From: Robiginitomaculum_A sp036478535
GTDB taxonomy: Bacteria > Pseudomonadota > Alphaproteobacteria > Caulobacterales > Maricaulaceae
Assembly (NCBI GenBank): GCA_965224735.1
Contig: OZ245059.1
Location: 2,046,001 to 2,110,000, forward strand
Length of the DNA stretch: 64,000 nt
Reading direction: 5' to 3'
A model generated the notes under the pieces. It did not search any database. It was not told where the DNA came from and saw only the letters and a list, made by a program, of their open reading frames with translations. The translations under genes and the position numbers were made by a program. Every line of letters begins with the position of its first letter. The stretch's first letter is position 1. Positions 23,692 through 32,307 of this stretch are shown piece by piece.

Positions 23692-24792
23692 TTATTTAGA
23701 CCGTGTTACTTTAAATTCAATACGGCGATTTTTAGCCATACCTTGCGGTGTATCATTACTCGCAATTGGATTGGTTTCTCCATATCCGATCGCTGATATA
23801 TTTTCTACATTTACACCATTGCCAATGAGATATTCAACAACCGCATCAGCTCTGCGCTGGCTGAGTTCCCGATTGTAAGCCTCCTTACCATCTGCATCCG
23901 TATGTCCTTCGACCGAAATTCGGAAAGATGAACATTGGTTTGCTGCCGATGCCAAAGACCCAAGCAATGCTAAACTTTGTGCACCGCGAATTGCGGCGCG
24001 GTTATAAGCAAAGTTGATTTTGTTGTTACCTTTAAGGCTCTCAAACAATTCTTGGCAAATGCGTTCAGACCTGATCTCGCCAGTATTTTCCGCAGCAACA
24101 TTCGGAACTGCAATATTAGCAGCGCCGTTATAGCCTGTAGGCAGCGCACTAATCATTTTGTTAATGCCAGAACGAATATCAGCAGAAGACGCTTTGCCGC
24201 GAAGGACAGAATTTAAATCTTCTATCGCGAAGTCACCACTTTCAAGCTTGGCAAGACTCTCAAGGTTTGTCCTTGCAACCCTATACCAACTTGCATTTGG
24301 CGCCCCACGGGCAATTTTGATTTTTTTATCACTCACTGACGAGAACAGACGATTAGCATCTGCAAGAATTTTTGCTTTTTCATCTTCATCGTGAACATAA
24401 CCGTTCAAAACAATGCCGCCATGTTCGGTGCGAACACCACTTAGCGTATATGGAGAAACGGCTGGAATCACTTTTTCTATTGTGATCGCACTGCCATCAA
24501 CTTCATGCCATGTCTTTTTTGCATTGCTACATTTTTCACATTTCGTACTTGCTACCATAGAAATTGCGCCATTTTTTGCAGATTGACTCGGCGCTACACC
24601 TGTTACCTTTGCAACATTACCTGCCATATCAACACCAGCCCATTTATAGCCACCCTCATGCAACGAGTTTTCAATCGTCAAACCAAGTTGTGCTGAATGT
24701 GCTTTAGCGCCCCACGGCGTAAAGAAGTGAAAAACAGCAGCAACTATGCCGAGGATAATTATTCCCCATAGCCACCTACCAAAAGTCTCCAT
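23692..24792 (-). CDS. OmpA-family protein with BON-like region
   Basis: A 366-residue envelope protein. One N-terminal membrane helix is followed by a domain with paired cysteines (CEKC near residue 85), a BON-like segment (SPYTLSG to GYVHDEDEK) and a C-terminal OmpA domain. The latter has FRISVEGHTDADGKEAYN and LSQRRADAVVEYL, the residues that grip diaminopimelate in peptidoglycan. It would be tethered to the inner membrane and bind the cell wall. It is the first gene of a pair with the DUF2853-repeat protein, a link suggesting a shared envelope role. Confidence 0.85.
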   Translation of the reverse strand: METFGRWLWGIIILGIVAAVFHFFTPWGAKAHSAQLGLTIENSLHEGGYKWAGVDMAGNVAKVTGVAPSQSAKNGAISMVASTKCEKCSNAKKTWHEVDGSAITIEKVIPAVSPYTLSGVRTEHGGIVLNGYVHDEDEKAKILADANRLFSSVSDKKIKIARGAPNASWYRVARTNLESLAKLESGDFAIEDLNSVLRGKASSADIRSGINKMISALPTGYNGAANIAVPNVAAENTGEIRSERICQELFESLKGNNKINFAYNRAAIRGAQSLALLGSLASAANQCSSFRISVEGHTDADGKEAYNRELSQRRADAVVEYLIGNGVNVENISAIGYGETNPIASNDTPQGMAKNRRIEFKVTRSK

Positions 24793-25063
24793 GATGTCCT
24801 CCCTCTAGGGTCATTGATTAAAATTTCAAAATATTAATAACACTAACTCAAGCGCGAGCGCAACTATCAATAACGGCTCTAGAGCAAACTAACTGTAATA
24901 TTAAGCAATTTCTTGTGGTATATTCTCGATTAAAAAAGAATTGGGTAATTTTGCGCGATTCAAACCATCTTAACTTACGAATTGTCGCTTTATATTCAAC
25001 CTTTAACTCATCGAGACCACAGCATAACACGGTATTTCAGCAACACAGGGATCATACAGTGCG

Positions 25064-25315
25064 TTAACATTGTGAATTGGCATTAGCTATCCTAGCTTGA
25101 ACCGATTTAAGCGCATAAAGCCGTAAATATGCCGCAAGCCCGTATTGGCTACTTGTTTCTGTGCGCTCATCATCGACAGTGGTGATGAGGGCGGCGAGGC
25201 TTTTGTTTTTTGCTTTGGCGATATCGTCTATCACGCTCCAAAACTCTGGCTCTAGGGATATAGATGTTCTATGGGCGTGGATGGAGAGGGAGCGTTTGGT
25301 GCGGCTTTTACTCAT
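25064..25315 (-). CDS. Ribbon-helix-helix domain protein (RHH_4)
   Basis: An 83-residue basic protein whose start, KRSLSIHAHRTSISLEPEFW, matches the ribbon-helix-helix proteins that follow fumC in many alphaproteobacteria. The beta strand RTSISLEPEF is the DNA-contacting part, and SLAALITTVDDER lies in the second helix. A regulatory DNA-binding role is inferred. It overlaps the DUF4169 gene by eight bases. Confidence 0.8.
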   Translation of the reverse strand: MSKSRTKRSLSIHAHRTSISLEPEFWSVIDDIAKAKNKSLAALITTVDDERTETSSQYGLAAYLRLYALKSVQARIANANSQC

Positions 25316-25490
25316 CAGTTAGCTTGTGGTTGTTTAGGTGCGTATTGGCTTTTGATTCCTCAAAACTAGCTTTGCATTTTTCGGCCTTAGTACGACCAAA
25401 TTTTGTGCGGTTCTTTGTAGCCTGGGCTTCTTTCTTGGCGTAACCTGCTTTCTTTTTTGTGGTTTTAAAATTGATGATATTATCAGTCAT
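25308..25490 (-). CDS. DUF4169 family small protein
   Basis: A 60-residue, very basic protein with the DUF4169 signature INFKTTKKKAGYAKKEAQA, then NRTKFGRTKAEK and a terminal HKLTDE. The start at 25490 is taken because MTDNIINF is the family's usual beginning; the frame is open to 25529. Function is unknown. The order fumC, DUF4169, RHH is common in alphaproteobacteria. Confidence 0.82.
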   Translation of the reverse strand: MTDNIINFKTTKKKAGYAKKEAQATKNRTKFGRTKAEKCKASFEESKANTHLNNHKLTDE

Positions 25491-25511
25491 AGTTTTCTTT
25501 TCGATTGGCTG

Positions 25512-25538
25512 TGCCAATCGTGCGCTCACGAGTTGGCA
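25512..25538. repeat. 27-nt hairpin element, copy 1
   Basis: The element begins TGCCAA and ends TTGGCA, with an inner stem TCGTG/CACGA, a CGCT loop and one bulged G. The second copy is at 27033-27059, on the other side of fumC. Four of 27 positions differ, and one pair of changes keeps base pairing. There is no T-run in the direction of the fumC operon, so it is not a simple terminator. Confidence 0.7.
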
Positions 25539-25606
25539 ATTTTAATTTACCTGCTTTGCAGCTAACCCAAAAAAAATCTCTGACACAGAGCGATAATTGC
25601 CGCTCG

Positions 25607-26998
25607 CTAGCGCGGCCGTATCATCAATTTTGGGCGTACTATTTTATCAAAGTCTTTTTCTGTGACATAGCCAAGGCGCACGGCTTCTACCCGTAGTGTT
25701 GTGCCGTTTTTATGAGCAATTTTGGCGACTTTGGTGGCGGCGTCATATCCAATTGTAGGCACAAGCGCCGTGACGAGCATTAGGGATCTCCCCAAGAGCT
25801 CTTTAATCTGGTTTTCATTGGCGGTGATTCCAACAACGCAGCGCTCTGTGAAACTAAGGCATACGTCTGATAACAGGCGTATCGATTGTATCATATTATG
25901 AACCATGACAGGTTTGTAGACGTTCAACTCGAAATGGCCTTGAGAGCCAGCTATGCTCATCGTTGTGTTATTACCCATAACTTGGGTACACACCATAGTG
26001 AGGGCTTCTACCTGTGTTGGGTTGACTTTGCCTGGCATGATGGAGGAACCAGGCTCATTGGCGGGCAGAGAGATCTCGCCAAGGCCAGAGCGCGGACCGC
26101 TGGCAAGAAAACGAATATCATTAGCAATTTTATACAGGCTAGCCGCAACCGTGTTAAGCGCACCGTGGCAGGATACAAAGGCATCATGAGCGGCGAGGGC
26201 TTCAAATTTATTGGGTGCCGTTTTAAACGGGAGCTTGGTATAGGCGGCAACTTCTGCTGCGAAGGCTTTGTCAAACCCTGGTTTGGCGTTAAGGCCCGTG
26301 CCAACTGCTGTGCCGCCTTGAGCCAGCGGCATTAGTTCCTTAAGGCCGTTCTTTACCCGCTTAATACCATTGTCCATTTGCGCGGTATAACCAGAAAACT
26401 CTTGGCCAAGGGTGACAGGCGTTGCGTCTTGGGTATGGGTACGGCCAATTTTGATAATCTTCTTAAACTCGCCTGATTTGTCGTTTAGCGCGTTGCGCAG
26501 CACAGTCATAGCCGGCAGGAGGCGATGATGAATTTCCTCTGCTGCCGCAATATGCATAGCGGTTGGGAATGTATCGTTGGAACTTTGTGATCTATTTACA
26601 TGATCATTGGGGTGTACTGGATCTTTGGATCCAATAATACCGCCCATAATTTCAATGGCACGGTTGGAAATAACTTCATTGGCATTCATATTTGACTGAG
26701 TGCCGCTTCCCGTTTGCCAGATGGAGAGGGGAAAATTATCGTCAAATTTGCCTTCCGCTACTTCAGAAGCAGCCCGTACAATTGCTTTGGTGCGCTGTGT
26801 GTCTAAATTTTTCATGCAACGGTTCGCAAGTGCCGCCGAGCGCTTGATAATGCCAAGGCCACGTATGACACTGGGCGGCATGATTTCAGTGCCAATAGGA
26901 AAATTCATAAGCGAGCGCGCGGTTTGCGCGCCGTAATATTTATCGGTTGGGACTTTTAATTTTCCGAAGCTATCGGATTCAGTGCGCATCTTAGCCAT
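25607..26998 (-). CDS. fumC: Class II fumarate hydratase
   Basis: This oxygen-stable TCA-cycle enzyme interconverts fumarate and malate. The 463-residue length from the ATG at 26998 is that of standard FumC; the frame also opens at a GTG at 27025. Motifs seen are QTGSGTQSNMN, the catalytic-region GRTHTQDATPVTLGQ, and the signature GSSIMPGKVNPTQ. It is the gene between sspB and DUF4169 and is flanked by the two hairpin elements. Confidence 0.96.
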   Translation of the reverse strand: MAKMRTESDSFGKLKVPTDKYYGAQTARSLMNFPIGTEIMPPSVIRGLGIIKRSAALANRCMKNLDTQRTKAIVRAASEVAEGKFDDNFPLSIWQTGSGTQSNMNANEVISNRAIEIMGGIIGSKDPVHPNDHVNRSQSSNDTFPTAMHIAAAEEIHHRLLPAMTVLRNALNDKSGEFKKIIKIGRTHTQDATPVTLGQEFSGYTAQMDNGIKRVKNGLKELMPLAQGGTAVGTGLNAKPGFDKAFAAEVAAYTKLPFKTAPNKFEALAAHDAFVSCHGALNTVAASLYKIANDIRFLASGPRSGLGEISLPANEPGSSIMPGKVNPTQVEALTMVCTQVMGNNTTMSIAGSQGHFELNVYKPVMVHNMIQSIRLLSDVCLSFTERCVVGITANENQIKELLGRSLMLVTALVPTIGYDAATKVAKIAHKNGTTLRVEAVRLGYVTEKDFDKIVRPKLMIRPR

Positions 26999-27032
26999 TT
27001 TATTTCTTTTCGCTTGGTTTTTCACTTGTTTT

Positions 27033-27059
27033 TGCCAACCGTCCGTTCACGGGTTGGCA
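27033..27059. repeat. 27-nt hairpin element, copy 2
   Basis: This copy matches that at 25512-25538, with outer stem TGCCAA/TTGGCA and inner stem CCGT/ACGG. Position 7 (T to C) and its partner position 20 (A to G) both differ from copy 1, preserving the pair. It is followed at 27094-27132 by a further short direct repeat, AAAACTTTTCTCGGG, twice. Confidence 0.7.
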
Positions 27060-27182
27060 GTTTTGTGCTTCGCTTTACGAAGTTATCAAAGTTTTGCCCT
27101 CAAAACTTTTCTCGGGTAAAACTTTTCTCGGGCACGGAGCAATGATAACTTCTATCTGTCGTGTGAACAATCTCAACCTAAA

Positions 27183-27776
27183 CTATTTTTTGCGAAAAGA
27201 ATCAAGACTGACAACCTTATTGGTGTTATCTTTTTTGGGTTTTGCTTTGCTAGCAGTTTTCTTTGTCGTAGTTTTCTTTGTCGCAGGGTTTTTTGTCGCA
27301 GGTTTTTTTGGTGGTGTTTTCCTATCTGGCTTGGTTTTAACGGCTTTTGGCTTAGAGGGTTTAGCAGGTTTTAGGCGGACCAAGGTTGGCGGGTTAATAC
27401 CAGTGTCTTGCATTTCTTCGGGTGGATCAAACTGGATAGAGAACCCAACGCTGGGGTCATGAAAACGAGTTATGGCTGTATAGGGCACTGATAGATATTT
27501 AGGCGCGCCACCAAATTTCAATGTCACTTCAAAATTCGTATCATGTGCTTGCAAATCCCAAAATTGATGCTCAAGCACAACGGTGATTTCATCTGGATAT
27601 TTTTTGGCAAGTCCTTCGTCCATTTCTACGCCTGGATAACGGGTCATATAGGTAATGTAGAAATGGTGTGCACCTGGCAAACCATCATCGCGAATAACCC
27701 GCCTGATAGCATCGCGCACCAGCCCGCGAAGCGCAAGTTGGGTCATTTTATCATAATTCATTAAATCTTGGCTCAA
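27183..27776 (-). CDS. sspB: ClpXP specificity-enhancing factor SspB (alphaproteobacterial type)
   Basis: A 197-residue adaptor that brings tagged proteins to ClpXP. The globular part (about 1-130) has GLPGAHHFYITYMTRYPGVE, VVLEHQFWDL and the peptide-groove strand ITRFHDPSVGFSIQF. The tail is a Lys/Thr/Ala/Pro-rich linker with repeated KPATK/KKTTTKK units, ending in KVVSLDSFRKK, which resembles the ClpX-docking ends of SspB proteins. The synteny with fumC supports the call. Confidence 0.92.
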   Translation of the reverse strand: MSQDLMNYDKMTQLALRGLVRDAIRRVIRDDGLPGAHHFYITYMTRYPGVEMDEGLAKKYPDEITVVLEHQFWDLQAHDTNFEVTLKFGGAPKYLSVPYTAITRFHDPSVGFSIQFDPPEEMQDTGINPPTLVRLKPAKPSKPKAVKTKPDRKTPPKKPATKNPATKKTTTKKTASKAKPKKDNTNKVVSLDSFRKK

Positions 27777-28419
27777 AATTCGACTCCTTTACTTGCTCTA
27801 AGTTAAGCCATATGGCTCAATAATCAACAGAGATTTTAAGGGATTTTAGTAGAAGTTCATATCTGTAAATCGCTTTTTTGGCGAACAAACTGCGAGCGTA
27901 GATAAATACCTATGGGGCGCAATTACGGCGCGATCAAAGCCCGTTCTAAATCTGGGCTTGTCGCGGTTTATTTCTGGTGTGTTGGTGAGTGATGTGCATC
28001 AGCATAGAAACGTGAAGGTCAGGAAACGTGAAGGTCGGCTGTATCTGGCTATCATAATAGATTAACATTCACGCCAGATATCGCTAGGCGGCCCGTGTCC
28101 ATACATCTGAAACACGGGTTATAGCCATAAGCTTTACAGATGGTCATCACCTTGCGTCAACCTAGCACCAATCCGAAAAGTCATTATTTACAGAGTCATT
28201 TATTTACACGGTGAATGCTATCAACGTTTGCCAACGCAAGTAGCTTGTTCTGGCTTTTATATTCGGTCATAAAGAACATGACCAAAAAATAGGCAATGCC
28301 AATCCAGAACTTGCCCCTCTCGCAACGTGCCATATACTTTGTTGGAAGCTTGGGTGAAATACTGGACTAAAATGTTTGCGATGACACAGAATGTTGAGCA
28401 GTCCCGATAGAAACTCTAT
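27777..28419. other. Long intergenic region with two hairpins and a short direct repeat
   Basis: I find no convincing gene in these 643 bases. The 14-base string GAAACGTGAAGGTC occurs at 28007 and 28023. Two neighbouring inverted repeats follow: TATCTGGC/GCCAGATA (28042-28080, 23-base loop) and CCCGTGT/ACACGGG (28092-28118, 13-base loop). They could be part of a structured RNA or remnants of a mobile element. No known RNA family was recognised. Confidence 0.35.
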
Positions 28420-28743
28420 TTAACCGCCAAATACGTCTAGTTTTCCAGCGTTTTTTGCAAGAAGGTAATAGAAAGTCACGCGTGATTTCATGCGGTCTTC
28501 TTTCATTGTTGCGCAAACGGTTTCGCATGCCGATTGTGCCTCGTCAGCTTTCATGTCCATTTTCTTAGCGCAATATCCGTTCACAACGCGATCAATTTCT
28601 GTTTTGTCTGAACAAGAGACTAAAGAGCTATCTTTGTTTGTTAAAGCAATACCAAGATAGTTACAAATTTTTTGTATAACAGCTTCACTTGCGCCCCCAT
28701 CATATTTCTTTACATTATCCATATATTTTGCAGCTTTTGCCAT
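28420..28743 (-). CDS. DUF2853 family protein, single domain
   Basis: A 107-residue protein consisting of one DUF2853 domain: YMDNVKKYDGGASEAVIQKI, YLGIALTNKDSSLVSCSD, NGYCAKKMDM and RVTFYYLLAKNAGKLDVFGG. It shares the tail, the CSD motif and the KYD start with the two repeats of the protein at 22506. It lies alone on the minus strand with a 640-base gap downstream. Function is unknown. Confidence 0.85.
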   Translation of the reverse strand: MAKAAKYMDNVKKYDGGASEAVIQKICNYLGIALTNKDSSLVSCSDKTEIDRVVNGYCAKKMDMKADEAQSACETVCATMKEDRMKSRVTFYYLLAKNAGKLDVFGG

Positions 28744-28955
28744 TGAAGTTCTCCATTAAAGTTTCGTTAATATGTGCATATATATATAGCTAGCACATTA
28801 CATGCAAGCCCATATTCTTCATCTATTAGCGGTGCAAATTGCCTCTTCTGACCCAATCTTAACGAAAATGAAAAAACTTTATATTGGGTGCTGTAATTTT
28901 AAAACAAATCCGTTATAAGAAACTGGGCTTGGAAACATACAAGCAGCAGGAGAAC

Positions 28956-30095
28956 ATGGTTGATCAAAACACGGTTAAAGAGACAGTGATCAAAAGCTTG
29001 GTTGCTGTTGGCTCCGCCAAGGAAGCGAAATTCTATGCTAACCTCTTTCGAAATATATCTGCGGAGAAATTTGCGCTCATTGCTATTGATGCATGCTGCT
29101 TGAAAAACCCGCTTTTAGAAGCTTTTATTAGCGATCTTAAAATTTTATCAAATCTAGGGCTAACACCTGTACTACTTGTTGGGGCGCTTGATGAGGACAA
29201 AACAACAGTTCGGTTTCAAGTAGAGAGGCTTTGCTCGGCGCTTGATGGCGTTAATATTATGTTTGCTAAGCGTAATTGTGCTTCCTATCAATTTATTCCT
29301 GATATCGCAAAAATTGCTAAGAACGGGCGCTTTCCAATTTTGGAGATAACTGAAAAGTATGGTATGGGGTTGGAAGATTTGGTTTTTGCCATACAGCCAA
29401 GCAAACTTATATTTTTGCAACCCTCTGGCGGATTTTGGCTAGACGGACAGCGTTTGCCCGTTGTTGACCTTGGGCGCTGCGATGCTTTACTTGAAAGTGA
29501 TCAACTGGGTGTAGGACAAGTAAAATTCATCAAAACTGTGAAATCTATATCCAAGCAAATACAATTTCGTTGTACCTTTGTAATGGCATCACCCTTAAAT
29601 TTGCTCACAGAACTCTTTACAACAAAAGGGTCTGGAACACTTTTGCGCAAAAGCGCGCATGTTAAGTGCTTGAAATCTTTTAACCTTCAAAGCAAAATAG
29701 CTTTGCGCGCCTCGATTGAAGGGACTTTTGAGAGAAAGTTGGCTTCAAATTATTTCAAACGCCCAGTATCAGGTGTGTATTTAGAGCAAGATTTGCGCGG
29801 CGGAGCGATTGTTTCAAACCTTGCTGGCCTCCCATATTTGAACAAGTTTTGGGTTGTCCCTGAAGCACAAGGTGAAGGTATTGCCCAAGATATTTGGCAC
29901 ACCCTCATAAGCAATACACCTGCATTTTTTTGGCGCTCAAGAATGTCAAACCCTTTTAATAATTGGTACATGAAGATGTGCGATGGTATGCAAATTAATG
30001 GAGAATGGCGAGTATTTTGGAAGGGGCTTGAAGCTCCAGAAATTTCTGGAGCTATTCGCGCTGCCGTTAATGCCCCCATTGATTTTGAAGAATAA
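28956..30095 (+). CDS. N-acetylglutamate synthase, NAGS/K type with degenerate kinase domain
   Basis: The protein of 379 residues has the layout of the fused acetylglutamate kinase/acetyltransferase enzymes (NAGS/K) of Maricaulis and Xanthomonas. Its C-terminal NAT domain is well kept: VSGVYLEQDLRGGAIVSN, KFWVVPEAQGEGIA, FFWRSRMSNPFNNWYMKM. The N-terminal amino-acid-kinase part has lost its nucleotide motifs. Where KxGG is expected it has LIAIDACCL (41-49), and where HG.GPQ is expected it has LVGALDED (74-81). It should make N-acetylglutamate but probably does not phosphorylate it. The start at 28956 follows AGGAG; an upstream in-frame start exists at 28884. Confidence 0.78.
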   Translation: MVDQNTVKETVIKSLVAVGSAKEAKFYANLFRNISAEKFALIAIDACCLKNPLLEAFISDLKILSNLGLTPVLLVGALDEDKTTVRFQVERLCSALDGVNIMFAKRNCASYQFIPDIAKIAKNGRFPILEITEKYGMGLEDLVFAIQPSKLIFLQPSGGFWLDGQRLPVVDLGRCDALLESDQLGVGQVKFIKTVKSISKQIQFRCTFVMASPLNLLTELFTTKGSGTLLRKSAHVKCLKSFNLQSKIALRASIEGTFERKLASNYFKRPVSGVYLEQDLRGGAIVSNLAGLPYLNKFWVVPEAQGEGIAQDIWHTLISNTPAFFWRSRMSNPFNNWYMKMCDGMQINGEWRVFWKGLEAPEISGAIRAAVNAPIDFEE

Positions 30096-30115
30096 AAACA
30101 AAAATTAGGTTCATT

Positions 30116-31264
30116 ATGAAATTAACTCAACACTCTGCATTAAAAATCTCATCAAATTTTGACGGGGGTAATATCATTTGTAAATCGTGCGAAACATCTT
30201 CGGATATTCACCTAGATATTAGAAAAGATAACAAGTCTGATTTTTACCAATGGTTCTATTTTCGCCTTAGCGGGGCGGCAGGGGAAGAGTGCAAGCTCAC
30301 CATAGACAATGCAAATGGTGCAGCTTTTACAGGCGGCTGGGATGGGTATAATGCTTGTGCCTCCTATGACAAAAAAGATTGGTTTCGCGTACCGACGCGC
30401 TTTGAAGACGAAAAATTAATTATAGAGCACACGCCCATGCACGGCTCTGTTTATTATAGCTATTTTGCTCCGTATTCTATGGAAATGCATGCAAATTTAA
30501 TCGCGTCGACGCAAATGCTTCCAGACGTATACGCATCAGTGCTAGGGGAAACCCTTGATGGCCAGGACATGGATTTGCTTACCATTGGCGATCCAGGGAA
30601 AGGCAAGAAAGTTATGTGGGTAATCGGGCGACAACATCCAGGCGAGATAATGGCTGAGTGGTGGATGGAAGGCTTTCTTTCGCGTCTTTTAGATGATGAT
30701 GACCCGACAGCGCGAGTCTTGCGCACAAAATGTGTGTTTTATATTGTGCCTAATATGAATCCCGATGGTTCAAAGCGCGGACATTTACGCACCAATGCGT
30801 GCGGGGCTAACTTAAACCGCGAATGGGGCGTTGCAACGATGGAGCGTAGCCCTGAAGTACTCATGGTAATGCAGGCTATGGAAGCGACGGACGTTGACTT
30901 TTGCCTCGATGTGCACGGCGATGAAACTCTGCCTTATAATTTTATTGCGGGCGCTGAAGGCGTGCCAGGCTATACCAAACAAGGTGCTAAGTGGTTGGCA
31001 GATTTTAAAAACGCTTACAAACAATTTAGCCCCGATTTTCAGATAAAATTTGGCTATAATGAAGACGCTCCAGGCAGCGCAAACCTGACCCTTTGCACAA
31101 ACTATGTCGCTGAAACTCATAATTGCCTCGCTATGACATTGGAGATGCCGTTCAAGGATAATGCCGATCTGCCCGACCTTGAATATGGTTGGTCGCCAGA
31201 GCGCGCTTCTAGGCTAGGTGCAGATGTATTGGGTGCAATGCTTGCGGTTGTTGACGATTTATAG
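30116..31264 (+). CDS. M14 family zinc carboxypeptidase, cytosolic (CCP-like) type
   Basis: The 382-residue protein has the two-domain plan of cytosolic carboxypeptidases. A beta-rich N-domain (DFYQWFYFRLSG, HGSVYYSYFAPY) precedes the peptidase. Zinc ligands are His174 and Glu177 in RQHPGE and His267 in DVHGDE. NPDG, the substrate-binding NLNREW and the catalytic Glu in TLEMPFKD are present. Eukaryotic homologues remove glutamates from protein tails; bacterial substrates are unknown. It follows the acetylglutamate synthase gene by 20 bases and is probably co-transcribed. Confidence 0.88.
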   Translation: MKLTQHSALKISSNFDGGNIICKSCETSSDIHLDIRKDNKSDFYQWFYFRLSGAAGEECKLTIDNANGAAFTGGWDGYNACASYDKKDWFRVPTRFEDEKLIIEHTPMHGSVYYSYFAPYSMEMHANLIASTQMLPDVYASVLGETLDGQDMDLLTIGDPGKGKKVMWVIGRQHPGEIMAEWWMEGFLSRLLDDDDPTARVLRTKCVFYIVPNMNPDGSKRGHLRTNACGANLNREWGVATMERSPEVLMVMQAMEATDVDFCLDVHGDETLPYNFIAGAEGVPGYTKQGAKWLADFKNAYKQFSPDFQIKFGYNEDAPGSANLTLCTNYVAETHNCLAMTLEMPFKDNADLPDLEYGWSPERASRLGADVLGAMLAVVDDL

Positions 31265-31301
31265 ACTTCACGCGCGAAGAGAATCGCGGCACTAAGGTTT
31301 C

Positions 31302-32096
31302 ATGAAACAATATCTTGAACTTCTATCGCGCGTTATGGATGAGGGCGTTAATCGCTCCGACAGAACGGGCACGGGCACGCGCGGTGTATTTGGGCATCAA
31401 ATGCGCTTTGATCTGAGCCATGGCTTTCCCATGCTGACAACAAAAAAACTGCATCTAAAATCTATTGTGCATGAGCTTATTTGGTTCCTTGCAGGTGATA
31501 CCAATGTCAAATATTTGCAAGAAAATGGCGTTAGGATATGGGATGCTTGGGCCGATGAAGATGGGGAACTTGGCCCTGTCTATGGCAAACAATGGCGGCG
31601 CTGGGAAACGGCAGATGGGCGCATGATTGACCAAATTAGTAATCTCGTGGAAGCGATAAAAACCAATCCATATTCGCGCAGGCATATTGTTAGTGCATGG
31701 AACCCCGCCGAGGTTGATGATATGGCTTTGCCGCCATGCCACTGCTTGTTCCAATTTCATGTCGCGGAAGGAAAACTTTCCTGTCATCTCTATCAGCGCA
31801 GTGCAGATATTTTCCTAGGCGTGCCATTTAATATCGCCTCCTATGCGCTCCTGACCCATATGATGGCCGATGCTTGCGGGTTAAAACTGGGGGATTTCGT
31901 CCACAGTTTTGGCGATGCCCACATTTATTCAAACCATTTTGAACAAGTTAAACTACAGCTAAGCCGAGAACCACGCGCGTTGCCAAAATTGACATTGACT
32001 AAAGGTGTTAAGTCATTGTTCGATTATAAGTTTTCAGACATAAAAAATACGGACTATAACCCGCACCCGCATATTAAGGGTAAGGTCGCAGTTTAA
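31302..32096 (+). CDS. thyA: Thymidylate synthase
   Basis: It converts dUMP to dTMP with methylene-tetrahydrofolate. The 264-residue length equals E. coli ThyA. Motifs include DRTGTGTRGVFG, the catalytic LPPCHCLFQFHV, QRSADIFLGVPFNIASYA and DAHIYSNH. The folA gene follows after 211 bases and regenerates the folate product. Confidence 0.98.
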   Translation: MKQYLELLSRVMDEGVNRSDRTGTGTRGVFGHQMRFDLSHGFPMLTTKKLHLKSIVHELIWFLAGDTNVKYLQENGVRIWDAWADEDGELGPVYGKQWRRWETADGRMIDQISNLVEAIKTNPYSRRHIVSAWNPAEVDDMALPPCHCLFQFHVAEGKLSCHLYQRSADIFLGVPFNIASYALLTHMMADACGLKLGDFVHSFGDAHIYSNHFEQVKLQLSREPRALPKLTLTKGVKSLFDYKFSDIKNTDYNPHPHIKGKVAV

Positions 32097-32307
32097 AGGG
32101 TTGTTTTTTTGGAAAAATTATTTGGTAAGTCAAGTTTTTTTAATTTACGCACTAGTTATGAGTTTTGGAAAATGTTATCGTGCATGAAGATGCAATGAAT
32201 TTGCACGGTAAGAAATTTAAGGTTTGTTGGGAGCCGAAGATTGGTTGCAGGTTGTTCTTTTTTGCTATAGGTGCTCATGGACTTACTCTTAGAAAGAAAT
32301 TCCTTTA

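Noticed and set aside
24848..25030. 60-residue minus-strand frame
   Set aside because: No ribosome site, no family resemblance, Cys- and Arg-rich composition typical of chance frames; it lies in the upstream gap of the OmpA-domain gene.
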